A DNA stretch of 64,000 bases, taken from NCBI RefSeq assembly GCF_002584985.1, contig NZ_NUPZ01000023.1:153999-217998 (forward strand), given 5' to 3'. Under the pieces are notes generated by a model, which was not told the DNA's origin, did no database searches, and worked only from the letters and a program-made list of their open reading frames with translations. The position numbers and the translations under genes were made by a program. Below, piece after piece: positions 18,071 through 27,752 of the stretch. Position 1 is the first letter of the stretch. Every line of letters starts with the position of its first letter. The stretch comes from Bacillus sp. AFS029637. Lineage in GTDB: Bacteria; Bacillota; Bacilli; Bacillales; Bacillaceae_G.

Positions 18071-18245
18071 CTAATTTCTCCTCTCAAAAACTCAGTAATA
18101 ATAAAAAAATCGTATAACGAAAAATAATTGCTCACGAAGATTTATGATACCGATAATAAAAGCATCACGTCAACAATTAACTTTAATTATTTTGCATTTT
18201 TCTTATTTTCTTTATGAAATTTTTCAATTTGTAAAATTAGACAGA

Positions 18246-18272
18246 AGAAAAACAGCCTTTTGAAAGGCTGTT
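18246..18272 (-). terminator. Minus-strand terminator-like hairpin
   Basis: Perfect 10-bp stem AACAGCCTTT / AAAGGCTGTT with a loop of only two bases; the T-run is on the minus strand. No gene upstream on that strand ends here, so it may be a leader attenuator for the gene ending at 17219 or a block to antisense transcription of splB. Confidence 0.55.
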
Positions 18273-18316
18273 AAAACGTGGAAAACTTTAGTGAGTGTTA
18301 ATTTTTTAACGCTCCT

Positions 18317-18323
18317 CATACTA
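18317..18323 (+). promoter_or_regulatory. Sigma-G type -10 element of splB
   Basis: CATACTA, matching the -10 consensus of forespore sigma-G promoters, 18 bases before the splB ATG. A weak -35-like sequence (GAGTGT) begins 24 bases upstream of it. splB is a known sigma-G gene in B. subtilis. Confidence 0.5.
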
Positions 18324-18341
18324 AAGAGAGGAGGGAAGCGT

Positions 18342-19367
18342 ATGAAACCATTTATGCCAAAACTCGTTTACTTTGAACCGAAGGCACTTGAATACCCACT
18401 TGGAAAAGAGCTATATGAGAAGTTTACGAAGATGGGATTAGAAATTCGTGAAACAACATCCCATAATCAAATTAGAAATTTACCAGGTGAAAATGATCTG
18501 CAAAAGTATCGAAATGCAAAAGCAACGCTTGTCGTTGGGGTGAGGAAGACATTAAAGTTTGATACGTCAAAACCGTCAGCTGAATATGCAATTCCGCTTG
18601 CAACAGGATGCATGGGACATTGTCATTATTGTTATTTGCAAACGACACTTGGGAGTAAACCTTATGTTCGCGTGTATGTTAATCTTGATGAAATATTTGA
18701 GAAGGCAAAGCAATATATGGATGAAAGGGCACCTGAAATAACAAGGTTTGAAGCTGCTTGTACATCAGATATCGTTGGGATTGATCATTTAACACATGCA
18801 TTAAAGCGGGCGATCGAATTCATTGGAGAAAGTGAGTATGGGCGTTTACGTTTCGTTACGAAATATTCGCACGTTGATCATTTGTTAGATGCAAAACATA
18901 ATGGGAAAACTCGTTTCAGGTTTAGTATTAATTCACGGTATGTGATTAAAAATTTTGAGCCAGGGACATCACCGTTTGAAGAAAGAATTGAAGCTGCTCG
19001 TAAAGTAGCAGGCGCGGGTTATCCACTTGGCTTTATAGTTGCGCCACTTTATATGCATGAAGGATGGGAAGAAGGATATCGTGAACTATTTGAGCGGCTG
19101 TACAATGCACTAAAAGATTTGTCGATACCGGATTTAACATTTGAATTAATTCAACATCGCTTTACAAAACCAGCAAAAAAGGTCATCCAAGAGCGTTATC
19201 CAAATACGAAGCTTGAAATGGATGAAGAGAAGCGCAAATATAAATGGGGACGATATGGCATTGGGAAATACGTATATAAAAAAAATGATGCAGAAGTATT
19301 GGAAGAAACAATTAGAGGATATATTCATCAATTTTTTCCTAACGCAGAAATTCAATATTTTACATGA
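18342..19367 (+). CDS. splB: Spore photoproduct lyase
   Basis: 341 residues, radical-SAM enzyme. It repairs the thymine dimer formed by UV in spore DNA during germination. The iron-sulfur site is C90-MGH-C94-HY-C97, and the conserved Cys140 (FEAAC) corresponds to the hydrogen-donor cysteine of B. subtilis SplB. The ATG follows AGAGAGGAGGG. splA, which precedes splB in B. subtilis, is absent. Confidence 0.96.
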   Translation: MKPFMPKLVYFEPKALEYPLGKELYEKFTKMGLEIRETTSHNQIRNLPGENDLQKYRNAKATLVVGVRKTLKFDTSKPSAEYAIPLATGCMGHCHYCYLQTTLGSKPYVRVYVNLDEIFEKAKQYMDERAPEITRFEAACTSDIVGIDHLTHALKRAIEFIGESEYGRLRFVTKYSHVDHLLDAKHNGKTRFRFSINSRYVIKNFEPGTSPFEERIEAARKVAGAGYPLGFIVAPLYMHEGWEEGYRELFERLYNALKDLSIPDLTFELIQHRFTKPAKKVIQERYPNTKLEMDEEKRKYKWGRYGIGKYVYKKNDAEVLEETIRGYIHQFFPNAEIQYFT

Positions 19368-19400
19368 AAGGAACTTGTATTTGAAAGCAGGTTCTTTTCT
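19367..19400 (+). terminator. splB terminator
   Basis: Stem AAAGGAACTTG / CAGGTTCTTTT (one G-T pair) immediately after the stop codon, with a short T-rich tail. Confidence 0.7.
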
Positions 19401-19415
19401 CTTTTGCAGATTTAG

Positions 19416-19940
<525 letters not shown>

Positions 19941-19977
19941 GGGGAACATATGGCGTTTCCTTTTTTTATTTCAATTG

Positions 19978-20020
19978 AAAAAGACCGTGTTTCCTAAAAG
20001 GAAGCACGGTCTTTCTTTTT
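19978..20020. terminator. Bidirectional terminator
   Basis: Long stem AAAAAGACCGTG / CACGGTCTTT with an inner TTCCT/AGGAA helix; T-rich on both outer sides. It separates mntR from the convergent yqhP and contains the yqhP stop codon. Confidence 0.85.
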
Positions 20021-20404
20021 GTTTTTCTTACCTTCAATGACAGTTAAATGAGATTGTTTTCTTTTTCGTTTCAAAGTGGAAGAATTTCCTTTTTTGCCCT
20101 TGTCATTAGAAGCATTGGACTTAAAGAAAGAATTGCTTAGGGGTGCTACATTTTGTTTCCCGTGTTTGCGGTTCGATTGTTTGGCAGCGCGCTTATATGA
20201 GCTTTGCGAATTTGCAGAACCACTAGAATTTGTAAACATCTTGTATAGCAAATAAAAGATACCGACAACAAGTAACATGTACCCGATATTTCTCAATACA
20301 CCCATTGGGTTTGTAATTACAGATGAAACAAGGCCGAATATTGCTAATCCGATAATAAGCACAAATATAGCGAATGTAAACGAACGACCGTTCATAAGGA
20401 ACAC
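19994..20404 (-). CDS. yqhP: YqhP (SA1362-like) membrane protein
   Basis: 136 residues: two membrane helices near the N-terminus (about 8-30 and 38-56) followed by a highly basic, Ser/Lys/Asn-rich tail to the end. Size, topology and position before yqhQ agree with YqhP. Function unknown. The start at 20404 could be shifted to the Met at codon 4; a GGAGGTG site precedes the first. Confidence 0.8.
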   Translation of the reverse strand: MFLMNGRSFTFAIFVLIIGLAIFGLVSSVITNPMGVLRNIGYMLLVVGIFYLLYKMFTNSSGSANSQSSYKRAAKQSNRKHGKQNVAPLSNSFFKSNASNDKGKKGNSSTLKRKRKQSHLTVIEGKKNKKKDRASF

Positions 20405-20474
20405 CTCCTAAAAACATATATTAAAATTAGTATATTAACGATGAGGAAAGGAGTTGAACACCATTTTTAAATAA

Positions 20475-21395
20475 TTATTGTTTGTTTTCTAAACGTAATA
20501 ATTCTTCAAACGATGCAATGGCTACTTCCACTTGATCATCTGTTGGTTCTTTCGTTGTTAATAGTTGCAGCCATAATCCTGGATAGCCAAGTACGCGTAA
20601 TATGGGAACATCTCGTAATCGATTCGTAAATTGTAATACTTCGAACGAAATACCAAGTACGACTGGAATTAATAAAATTCGGTTTATAACTCGTGCCCAA
20701 AGTGGATCAGTAGGGACGAGGAAATAAACAAACATTCCAACGATGACTGTAAATATAATAAAGCTACTACCACAGCGATAATGAAGGCGAGTTTGTTTTT
20801 GAACATTTTCTACAGTCAGTGAAAGATTATTCTCATAAGCATTGATTACTTTATGCTCCGCACCATGGTACTGAAATACCCGCTTAATAAGTGGAGTTAA
20901 AGAAATAAAGTATATATAGCTCAATAATAACATGAGCTTAATGACACTTTCGACAATGATTTGCCCTGTATGAGATGGGAAAATCGGTCTTGTTAATTCA
21001 GCTAGTAGTGCAGGCACTGCTGTGAAAATTACTTTTCCGAAAATGAAAGATAAAACACCAACTGCTGCAACTCCTAATACCATCGTTAATTTTGATTGTT
21101 CTTCTTTTTTATTTGCAATTTGTTCGTCTTCTTCTGGGTGGACATCAAATCGTTCTGAAGCGAAATTTAAATGCTTCGCTCCATTCGCACTTGCATCCAC
21201 AATAGCGGCAATCCCTCGTAAAAATGGAATTTTTTTAAGGATAGATAATACTTTATTACGAACGCGTGGTAATCGATAAAATTCAATCGATTTATCTTTA
21301 CGACGAACCGCTGTAACAGTATATTCTCTACCGCCAAACATAACTCCTTCTATGACTGCTTGCCCGCCATATATTTGTTTTGACTCTTCTGCCAT
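20475..21395 (-). CDS. yqhQ: DUF1385 membrane protein YqhQ
   Basis: 306 residues with about four membrane helices in the C-terminal two thirds. The N-terminal motif YGGQAVIEGVMFGGRE and the central YHGAEHKVINAYENNLSL mark the DUF1385 family; the HGAEHK motif looks like a metal or cofactor site but its chemistry is unknown. The start at 21395 (MAEESKQIYGG) fits the family; the frame runs further upstream without a good ribosome site. Confidence 0.92.
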   Translation of the reverse strand: MAEESKQIYGGQAVIEGVMFGGREYTVTAVRRKDKSIEFYRLPRVRNKVLSILKKIPFLRGIAAIVDASANGAKHLNFASERFDVHPEEDEQIANKKEEQSKLTMVLGVAAVGVLSFIFGKVIFTAVPALLAELTRPIFPSHTGQIIVESVIKLMLLLSYIYFISLTPLIKRVFQYHGAEHKVINAYENNLSLTVENVQKQTRLHYRCGSSFIIFTVIVGMFVYFLVPTDPLWARVINRILLIPVVLGISFEVLQFTNRLRDVPILRVLGYPGLWLQLLTTKEPTDDQVEVAIASFEELLRLENKQ

Positions 21396-21639
21396 TTTAA
21401 CACCAACCTGTATTTGTTTCTCTCTTATGTAGAAAAAGAGGCAATTGTCATACTGGGTTCTGTCATTTTGAAATAAGACAATCACCGAGTTTCCTTTATT
21501 TTATCGACAAATACAAGTAGATGACAAGGAAAAATGTTACGAGAGTCGGACATTTCTTATTCTTTTTATAGACAAATTTCGCAGTATTTAAACATGCTTC
21601 AAAATAGTTTCGGGCATACTATTGAGCGGAGGTGTCGAT

Positions 21640-22128
21640 GTGAATCAAGAACAATTAGGAACAAGGAATTTTGTGCAAATTGGTTTATTTGGTGGAATCT
21701 TTTGGGGAGGGATATGGTATTTCCTTCATATTTTTTCGTTTACGGAAGCAGGACCGAATTATTTCCTTTTACCATTTGCGCTTGGTGGTTGGAAGGAAGG
21801 GGCATGGGGGAATGTGTCAGGAATTGTTTGTATGGGACTTCTTTCAATTTTAATTGCCTTTTTGTATAAGATATGTTTTGCAAAGTTTGAAGGAATTCTT
21901 CCAGGGATGATTTATGGTCTATTTTGGTGGGCATTACTATTTTTCGGAATGGGATTACTAGCACCTGCTATTAAAAGTGCGCTCAATTTACCGAAAGAAA
22001 CGATTGTGACGACGATGTGCATTTTTATATTGTATGGTGTGTTTATTGCATACTCTGTTTCGTACGCAGTAAATAGCAATAAAGCCGAACAAGAAGGGGA
22101 AGAGAAGACGAACTATTCAAATAAGTAA
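21640..22128 (+). CDS. yqhR: YqhR membrane protein
   Basis: 162 residues with four membrane helices (GLFGGIFWGGIWYFLH, an internal pair, and FILYGVFIAYSVSYAV). The GTG at 21640 is the start because GGAGGTG lies five bases upstream. Syntenic with yqhR between yqhQ and aroQ. Function unknown. Confidence 0.88.
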   Translation: MNQEQLGTRNFVQIGLFGGIFWGGIWYFLHIFSFTEAGPNYFLLPFALGGWKEGAWGNVSGIVCMGLLSILIAFLYKICFAKFEGILPGMIYGLFWWALLFFGMGLLAPAIKSALNLPKETIVTTMCIFILYGVFIAYSVSYAVNSNKAEQEGEEKTNYSNK

Positions 22129-22180
22129 CTCCTATGTTAAAATGTTGTATAGATATTTAATATTAAGGAGTTTTAAGGAT

Positions 22181-22621
22181 ATGAAAAAGGTACTCCTCGT
22201 AAACGGTCCTAACCTAAATCGCCTCGGTGTTCGTGAGGTAAATGTATATGGTAAGGGCACGCTAGCGACACTTGAAGCAGATATGAAGCAAGAAGCAGAA
22301 ACAATGGGAGTGGAGTTAGAATGTTTCCAATCAAATCATGAAGGTGCGATTATCGATCGTATTCATGAGGCTGAAGATATATATGAAGGGATCATTTTAA
22401 ATCCTGGAGCATTTACGCATTATAGCTATGCGATTCGGGATGCAATTGCGAGCGTTTCGATTCCTGTTATTGAAGTACATATTTCTAACATTCACCAGCG
22501 TGAGTCGTTCCGTCATGAATCTGTGACGGCAGCTGTTTGTGCGGGACAAATTGTTGGATTTGGGTTTTATGGCTATAAGTTAGCGTTATTTGCATTAATG
22601 GAGAAATTGAGGGAGGCATAA
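22181..22621 (+). CDS. aroQ: Type II 3-dehydroquinate dehydratase
   Basis: 146 residues. It converts 3-dehydroquinate to 3-dehydroshikimate in the shikimate pathway. Motifs: LLVNGPNLNRLGVRE, FQSNHEGAIIDRIHEA, LNPGAFTHYSYAIRDAI and EVHISNIHQRESFRH with the catalytic histidine. The ATG at 22181 follows TTAAGGAG. Starts a unit aroQ-yqhT-efp. Confidence 0.96.
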   Translation: MKKVLLVNGPNLNRLGVREVNVYGKGTLATLEADMKQEAETMGVELECFQSNHEGAIIDRIHEAEDIYEGIILNPGAFTHYSYAIRDAIASVSIPVIEVHISNIHQRESFRHESVTAAVCAGQIVGFGFYGYKLALFALMEKLREA

Positions 22622-22625
22622 AGTA

Positions 22626-23687
22626 ATGGAGAAAATTGAAAGATTACGAAGTGCATTTGATGAGGTCGGTATTGACGGTATATTGTTAACAAATGAACAT
22701 AGTCGTAGATATATGGCTAACTTCACAGGAACAGCTGGTGTTGTTCTTATTTCGAAAGAGCGTGCTCAATTTATTACAGATTTCCGTTACGTAGAGCAAG
22801 CTAGTAAGCAAGCGGTTGGATATGAAATCGTGCAGCATGCAGGTTTAATTCTTGATGAAGTTGCGAAACAAGTAAAAGACCTTGGAATTCAAAAGTTAGG
22901 ATTTGAGCAAGATACTCTTACATATAGCTCTTACGTAACACATAATGAAGCGATTGAAGCTGAATTCATCCCAACTTCTGGCCTTGTAGAAAAGTTACGC
23001 TTGATAAAGACTGATTCAGAGATTAAGATATTAAAGGAAGCTGCACAGATTGCAGATGCTGCCTTTGAACATATTCTATCATTCATTCGCCCGGGAGTAT
23101 CTGAAATTGAAGTGTCAAATGAACTTGAATTTTTCATGAGAAAACAAGGAGCAACATCTTCTTCGTTTGATATTATCGTTGCTTCAGGTCTTCGTTCGGC
23201 ATTACCGCACGGCGTGGCATCTGAAAAAGTGATAGAAACAGGAGATTTCGTTACATTAGACTTCGGCGCTTATTACAAAGGATATTGTTCTGATATTACT
23301 CGTACGATTGCAGTCGGTGAACCATCTGATAAATTGAAAGAAATTTATAATATCGTTTTAGAAGCACAACTACGTGGTGTGAACGGTATTAAAGCTGGTT
23401 TAACAGGCCGCGTGGCAGATGCGCTAACGCGTGATTACATAACGGAAAAAGGATACGGTGAATACTTCGGACACTCTACTGGTCATGGAATCGGTCTTGA
23501 AATCCATGAAGCACCAGGTTTAGCGTTCCGTTCTGATACAGTACTTGAACCAGGTATGGCTGTAACAGTAGAACCAGGTATTTATATTCCAGGTATTGGC
23601 GGCGTACGTATTGAAGATGATATTATTGTAACGAGTGAAGGTAATGAAGTGATTACGAAATCACCAAAAGAACTTATTATTTTGTAA
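22626..23687 (+). CDS. yqhT: Xaa-Pro peptidase family protein YqhT
   Basis: 353 residues of the M24B family. N-terminal creatinase-like domain to about residue 125, then the pita-bread catalytic domain. Metal ligands are visible in FVTLDFGAYYKGYCSDITRT (two Asp), HSTGHGIGLEIHE (His), and the two Glu in VTVEPGIYIPG and VRIEDDI. It cleaves N-terminal residues before proline. Starts five bases after aroQ. Confidence 0.95.
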   Translation: MEKIERLRSAFDEVGIDGILLTNEHSRRYMANFTGTAGVVLISKERAQFITDFRYVEQASKQAVGYEIVQHAGLILDEVAKQVKDLGIQKLGFEQDTLTYSSYVTHNEAIEAEFIPTSGLVEKLRLIKTDSEIKILKEAAQIADAAFEHILSFIRPGVSEIEVSNELEFFMRKQGATSSSFDIIVASGLRSALPHGVASEKVIETGDFVTLDFGAYYKGYCSDITRTIAVGEPSDKLKEIYNIVLEAQLRGVNGIKAGLTGRVADALTRDYITEKGYGEYFGHSTGHGIGLEIHEAPGLAFRSDTVLEPGMAVTVEPGIYIPGIGGVRIEDDIIVTSEGNEVITKSPKELIIL

Positions 23688-23708
23688 TACACAGGAGGAT
23701 TTTTTTAC

Positions 23709-24266
23709 ATGATTTCAGTAAACGATTTTCGTACAGGTTTAACAATTTCAGTGGATAATGCCCTTTGGCAAGTACTTGATTTCCAACACGTAAAGCCAGG
23801 TAAAGGTGCTGCTTTCGTTCGTTCGAAACTACGTAACATTCGCACAGGATCTGTTCAAGAGAAAACATTCCGTGCTGGTGAGAAAGTAGAAAAAGCACAT
23901 ATCGAAAACCGTCGTATGCAATACTTATACGCAAGCGGTGAGGCTCACGTATTTATGGATAACGGAACTTATGAGCAAATCGAACTTGGTGAAAACCAAA
24001 TCGAGCGCGAGCTTAAATTCCTAAAAGAAAACATGGAAGTAGCAATTATGACTTACCAAGGCGAGGTACTTGGTGTTGAACTTCCAAATACTGTTGAATT
24101 ACAAGTGGCAGAAACAGAGCCAGGTATTAAAGGTGATACAGCTTCTAACGTAACAAAACCAGCTAAATTAGAAACTGGTCTTGTTGTACAAGTACCAATC
24201 TTTATTAACGAAGGCGAAATGCTTATCATCAACACTGGTGAAGGTAAATACGTTTCTCGTGCATAG
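23709..24266 (+). CDS. efp: Elongation factor P
   Basis: 185 residues, the normal EF-P length, with three beta-barrel domains. It rescues ribosomes stalled on polyproline. The tip loop of domain [11 protein letters not shown], carries Lys32, the position that is modified with 5-aminopentanol in B. subtilis. ATG behind CAGGAGGA, followed by a strong terminator. Confidence 0.97.
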   Translation: MISVNDFRTGLTISVDNALWQVLDFQHVKPGKGAAFVRSKLRNIRTGSVQEKTFRAGEKVEKAHIENRRMQYLYASGEAHVFMDNGTYEQIELGENQIERELKFLKENMEVAIMTYQGEVLGVELPNTVELQVAETEPGIKGDTASNVTKPAKLETGLVVQVPIFINEGEMLIINTGEGKYVSRA

Positions 24267-24267
24267 T

Positions 24268-24304
24268 AAAAAAGCACTCGTGATTATCACGAGTGCTTTT
24301 TTTT
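24268..24304. terminator. efp terminator (bidirectional)
   Basis: Perfect 15-bp stem AAAAAAGCACTCGTG / CACGAGTGCTTTTTT, loop ATTAT, with runs on both sides; it also ends the minus-strand gene at 24303. Confidence 0.92.
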
Positions 24305-24623
24305 ATAAGAAATAGGGCAGATAATAAATCGCGGTGACAACAAAACTAATTAAAACAAGTGAAAGAGTACCCGATATATATGGTGTGAAAACGAATTGAA
24401 ATGGTTTTATTTCACCAGTCTCAACGCCAGTTAATGTTTTATTTATTGCGTGATCCATGTTGTTATTTCTATAGTTACTCATAATAATTAACCATGTAAT
24501 TGCAAATATTGCTAAGCTACCAAGGAAAAAGGTATCCATAAATGACCAACCGACTAGTATTGAAAAAAGATAAATAAGAGCTAATTCTACTACAATCGTT
24601 AAACTAATTTTTAATATCTTCAT
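24303..24623 (-). CDS. Small membrane protein (106 aa)
   Basis: 106 residues with three hydrophobic segments and a polar loop (SNYRNNNMDHAINKTLTG). I chose the ATG at 24623 with GAGGAGGA upstream, overlapping the end of the GNAT gene by 20 bases, so they form a two-gene unit. Function unknown. Confidence 0.65.
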   Translation of the reverse strand: MKILKISLTIVVELALIYLFSILVGWSFMDTFFLGSLAIFAITWLIIMSNYRNNNMDHAINKTLTGVETGEIKPFQFVFTPYISGTLSLVLISFVVTAIYYLPYFL

Positions 24624-25182
24624 ATTTTTCCTCCTCACTTTGTAATTGCAACCAATTTAAAAAATTCTCGCGTGATACGACATGTAGTGCGCAAGGTGAT
24701 TTTACTTCTTTCTCTAGTGCAGTGTGTTCTTCTGGAAACTTGTTCTCCACATACAATGACATATAAGGTAATTTCTCTTGTGCTTTTAAAGAACGAATGT
24801 TAGTCGTTTTAGCACCAGCGAATACGTATGTAAGTTGTAAGTCTAAAAAAGCGATTGTAAGGATTTCTTTTTTAGCAGCCTCGTTATAGCCTTTTCCCCA
24901 GTAAGGATGGCCAAGCCAACTGCCAATGTGAGATTTCTTTTTCTCATAATTAATATGCTTAAGCGTGGTGAGACCAATTATTTCATTTTTTTCATTTAGG
25001 ATCACTCTAGATAGGGAGTGGTTTTTTCGTTCCTCTTCTAGTGTAAATAAAATAAATGCTTTTGTATCTTCGAGTTTTTCTACTTTTATTCCTAGCGCGT
25101 TTTTTACATGTGGATTACTTGATAGTTTGAAAAGCACATCTGCATATTGTAAATCGAGTGGTAATAAAGTAACTTGCTGCAT
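24604..25182 (-). CDS. GNAT-family acetyltransferase
   Basis: 192 residues of the RimJ/RimL type: VILNEKNEIIGLTTLKHINY, then IGSWLGHPYWGKGYNEAAKK which holds the acetyl-CoA loop, and NIRSLKAQEKL. The substrate cannot be told. The C-terminus extends past the usual domain (CALHVVSRENFLNWLQLQS). Cotranscribed with the small membrane protein behind it. Confidence 0.85.
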   Translation of the reverse strand: MQQVTLLPLDLQYADVLFKLSSNPHVKNALGIKVEKLEDTKAFILFTLEEERKNHSLSRVILNEKNEIIGLTTLKHINYEKKKSHIGSWLGHPYWGKGYNEAAKKEILTIAFLDLQLTYVFAGAKTTNIRSLKAQEKLPYMSLYVENKFPEEHTALEKEVKSPCALHVVSRENFLNWLQLQSEEEKYEDIKN

Positions 25183-25371
25183 CGTCTATCCTCCTTTTCA
25201 TTAAATGTACCATAAAATCCCACATAATTAATAAGAATATTCAGAAATATGCAGGGTGGTATAGAAAATTATGTTTTTACTTCTGAAATAGACAACCCCT
25301 GCATATGGTTGTACAAATATATTCTTTTTTGGAATGTAGAATTCGTAACCGTTACGGGAGAAGGTGGGAGG

Positions 25372-25653
25372 ATGAAACAGTGGCTAGCGGCAATGGAAAC
25401 ATCCGTGCTTGTAATGGGGTTACTTCGGTTGTTTTCAGGTAGCGCGGAAATATTCGCCGCTTTGCTTATGCTTTATGTGAATGATGCGAAGAAAGCATTG
25501 TTTATAAATGGTATGTTAGCGTTTGTTGGACCGACCGTATTAATTTTAACGATGACAATTGGGATAGCGAGTGTAGCAAGTGAGATTTCTTTCTTAAAAC
25601 TCTTTTTTCTAGCACTTGGAATCGGCTGTATTTTTATCGCGTTGTTGAAATAA
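25372..25653 (+). CDS. yqhV: YqhV membrane protein
   Basis: 93 residues with three membrane helices, starting at the ATG at 25372 behind GGTGGGAGG. Matches YqhV by place, 28 bases upstream of spoIIIAA, and by size. Function unknown; probably cotranscribed with the spoIIIA operon in the mother cell. Confidence 0.88.
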   Translation: MKQWLAAMETSVLVMGLLRLFSGSAEIFAALLMLYVNDAKKALFINGMLAFVGPTVLILTMTIGIASVASEISFLKLFFLALGIGCIFIALLK

Positions 25654-25681
25654 GTAAGCCAGGTATAGTGGGGAGAAGCAT

Positions 25682-26608
25682 ATGAAAGAAGTATTAGAGG
25701 TTTTACCGAGAACGATGAAACAGTTAGTGGAAGGGTGTAAGCAATATGATACTTTAGAGGAAATTCGAGTTCGAATTGGAAAACCGCTAGAGTGTATTGC
25801 ACATGGAGATGTATTTTTTTATGACTACATCACTACAGCAGAAGATGCTATTTACTTATTGAATAAGTTAAGTCAATTCTCAATTTATACGATGGAAGAG
25901 GAATTGAAACGGGGATATGTGACGCTTCGAGGGGGACATAGAATTGGTCTAGCTGGAAAAGTCATTACAGAAAAAAGCGCAGTGAAAATGATTCGTGATG
26001 TCTCTTCATTTAATATTCGTATTGCTCGTCAAAAAATAGGAATAGCTGAGCCACTTTTACCGTATTTGTATGATACAAGATGGTTAAACACAATGGTAAT
26101 TGGCCCGCCGCAAACGGGGAAAACGACACTGTTAAGAGATGTAGCACGCTGCATGAGTCAAGGGATAAGTGCTTTGGGAATTTCTTCTTGTAAAGTGGGG
26201 ATTGTTGATGAGCGGTCAGAAATCGCTGGTTGTGTGAAAGGAATCCCTCAGTATGAATTTGGCACACGAGTAGATGTGCTAGATGCATGTCCAAAGGCTG
26301 AAGGCATGATGATGATGATTCGTTCTATGAGCCCTGATATTTTAATTGTTGATGAAATTGGCCGTAAAGAAGATAGTGAAGCAATTATGGAGGCGGTGCA
26401 TGCAGGGGTTCAGCTTTTCATAAGTGCGCATGGATTTTCCTATGAAGATGTTGTGAAGAGGCCATCGTTACAGGCGGTGCTGGAACTTGGTGTATTTGAT
26501 AGGTTTGTGGAATTGTCAAAAGCGAGAGGGCCAGGGACAGTTATGCAAGTGAAAGATAGAGATGGAAAACCAGTACTATCAAATAGAAAGGCTGGGGGCG
26601 TATGGTGA
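25682..26608 (+). CDS. spoIIIAA: Stage III sporulation protein AA
   Basis: 308 residues, secretion-type ATPase of the mother cell. Walker A GPPQTGKTT, Walker B ILIVDEIGR. It powers the SpoIIIA-SpoIIQ channel (feeding tube) linking the mother cell and forespore. First of eight tightly packed genes, all present and intact here. Confidence 0.97.
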   Translation: MKEVLEVLPRTMKQLVEGCKQYDTLEEIRVRIGKPLECIAHGDVFFYDYITTAEDAIYLLNKLSQFSIYTMEEELKRGYVTLRGGHRIGLAGKVITEKSAVKMIRDVSSFNIRIARQKIGIAEPLLPYLYDTRWLNTMVIGPPQTGKTTLLRDVARCMSQGISALGISSCKVGIVDERSEIAGCVKGIPQYEFGTRVDVLDACPKAEGMMMMIRSMSPDILIVDEIGRKEDSEAIMEAVHAGVQLFISAHGFSYEDVVKRPSLQAVLELGVFDRFVELSKARGPGTVMQVKDRDGKPVLSNRKAGGVW

Positions 26609-27117
26609 AAATAATTGGTGCAGTGTTAATAGTTGCAGTTAGCACCTTTTTCGGGTTTTCATACGCTAAGAGGTACAGTGAGAGACCGAGGCAACTTAGA
26701 TTGTTAAAAGCGGCACTTCAATCACTAGAAGCAGAAATTATGTACGGGCACACACCTTTATCCGAAGCTGCTGAGCGATTAGTGAAACAAATGCCAAAGC
26801 CACTAAATTGGATATTTCAAAGTTTCGCAAAAAAATTAGAAAGCGGAGAACAAACAGTAAGAGAAGCTTGGATAGATAGTTTGAAAGAGAACTGGAAGTT
26901 AACAGCATTTCAACAAACTGAGTATGAAATACTGCAACAATTTGGTGAAACGCTCGGGCAACATGATCGTGACTCTCAACAAAAACATATTCGCTTATGT
27001 ATTACACATTTGGAGAGAGAAGAAGGAGAAGCGAAAGCATTACAACTGCAATACGAAAAAATGATTAAGAGTTTAGGGGTACTAGCGGGGCTACTTATCG
27101 TAATTTTACTGCTATAG
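26602..27117 (+). CDS. spoIIIAB: Stage III sporulation protein AB
   Basis: 171 residues. N-terminal membrane helix (IGAVLIVAVSTFFGFSYA), a helical middle and a C-terminal helix (LGVLAGLLIVILLL), the layout of the GspF-like SpoIIIAB. Part of the feeding-tube complex, possibly the platform that works with the SpoIIIAA ATPase. Overlaps spoIIIAA by seven bases. Confidence 0.95.
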   Translation: MVKIIGAVLIVAVSTFFGFSYAKRYSERPRQLRLLKAALQSLEAEIMYGHTPLSEAAERLVKQMPKPLNWIFQSFAKKLESGEQTVREAWIDSLKENWKLTAFQQTEYEILQQFGETLGQHDRDSQQKHIRLCITHLEREEGEAKALQLQYEKMIKSLGVLAGLLIVILLL

Positions 27118-27131
27118 GAGGGAGAAAGGCG

Positions 27132-27335
27132 ATGTCCATTGATGTTGGATTAATATTTCAAATCGCCGGAATCGGCATTGTTTTAGCGTTCATTCATACC
27201 GTACTAAAAGAATTAAAGCGTGAGGATATTGCAAATTGGGTTATCCTTGTCGGTTTTGTCGTTATTTTATTTCATGTTGCATTTTTAATTAATACGCTAT
27301 TCGACAAGATTAAAAGTGTCTTTCTCTTCCAGTAA
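27132..27335 (+). CDS. spoIIIAC: Stage III sporulation protein AC
   Basis: 67 residues with two membrane helices (IFQIAGIGIVLAFIHTVL and VILVGFVVILFHVAFLI). Small integral component of the SpoIIIA complex. The ATG follows AGGAGGGAG. Confidence 0.95.
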   Translation: MSIDVGLIFQIAGIGIVLAFIHTVLKELKREDIANWVILVGFVVILFHVAFLINTLFDKIKSVFLFQ

Positions 27336-27349
27336 AGGAGGCGGTTCGA

Positions 27350-27742
27350 ATCGAAATTATACAAATTGTCGGATTAGGCCTCGTTGCTACGTTTTTAGCA
27401 GCTATTTTAAATCAACATAAATCTAGCATTACATCGTTATTTATTGTGTTCGTAGGTAGTGTGATGTTTCTTATTTTAATCGATCAAATTCACTCTATTT
27501 TACAAATGATTGAGAGAGTGGCGAGTGAAGCGAAAGTTAGCAACGTATATGTAGAAACGTTATTAAAAATTATTGGGATTGCTTATATAGCTGAGTTTGG
27601 AGCGCAAATTACAAAAGATGCTGGTCAAGGTGCAATCGCTTCGAAAATTGAATTAGCTGGAAAAATCTTAATTCTCGTTATGGCAATTCCTATTTTGACG
27701 GTTGTAATTGAAACTATTCTCGGATTTTTACCGACGGGATAA
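27350..27742 (+). CDS. spoIIIAD: Stage III sporulation protein AD, apparent ATC start
   Basis: 130 residues if translation begins at the ATC at 27350, close to the 133 of B. subtilis. The conserved N-terminus (IEIIQIVGLGLVATFLAAI) is encoded in this frame, but no ATG, GTG or TTG exists before codon 33 (GTG at 27446). A strong AAAGGAGG lies eight bases before the ATC, ideal spacing. Starting at 27446 would delete the first membrane helix, so a non-standard start codon is the best reading. Three membrane helices; component of the SpoIIIA channel. Confidence 0.88.
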   Translation: MEIIQIVGLGLVATFLAAILNQHKSSITSLFIVFVGSVMFLILIDQIHSILQMIERVASEAKVSNVYVETLLKIIGIAYIAEFGAQITKDAGQGAIASKIELAGKILILVMAIPILTVVIETILGFLPTG

Positions 27743-27752
27743 GGGGGAGTGA

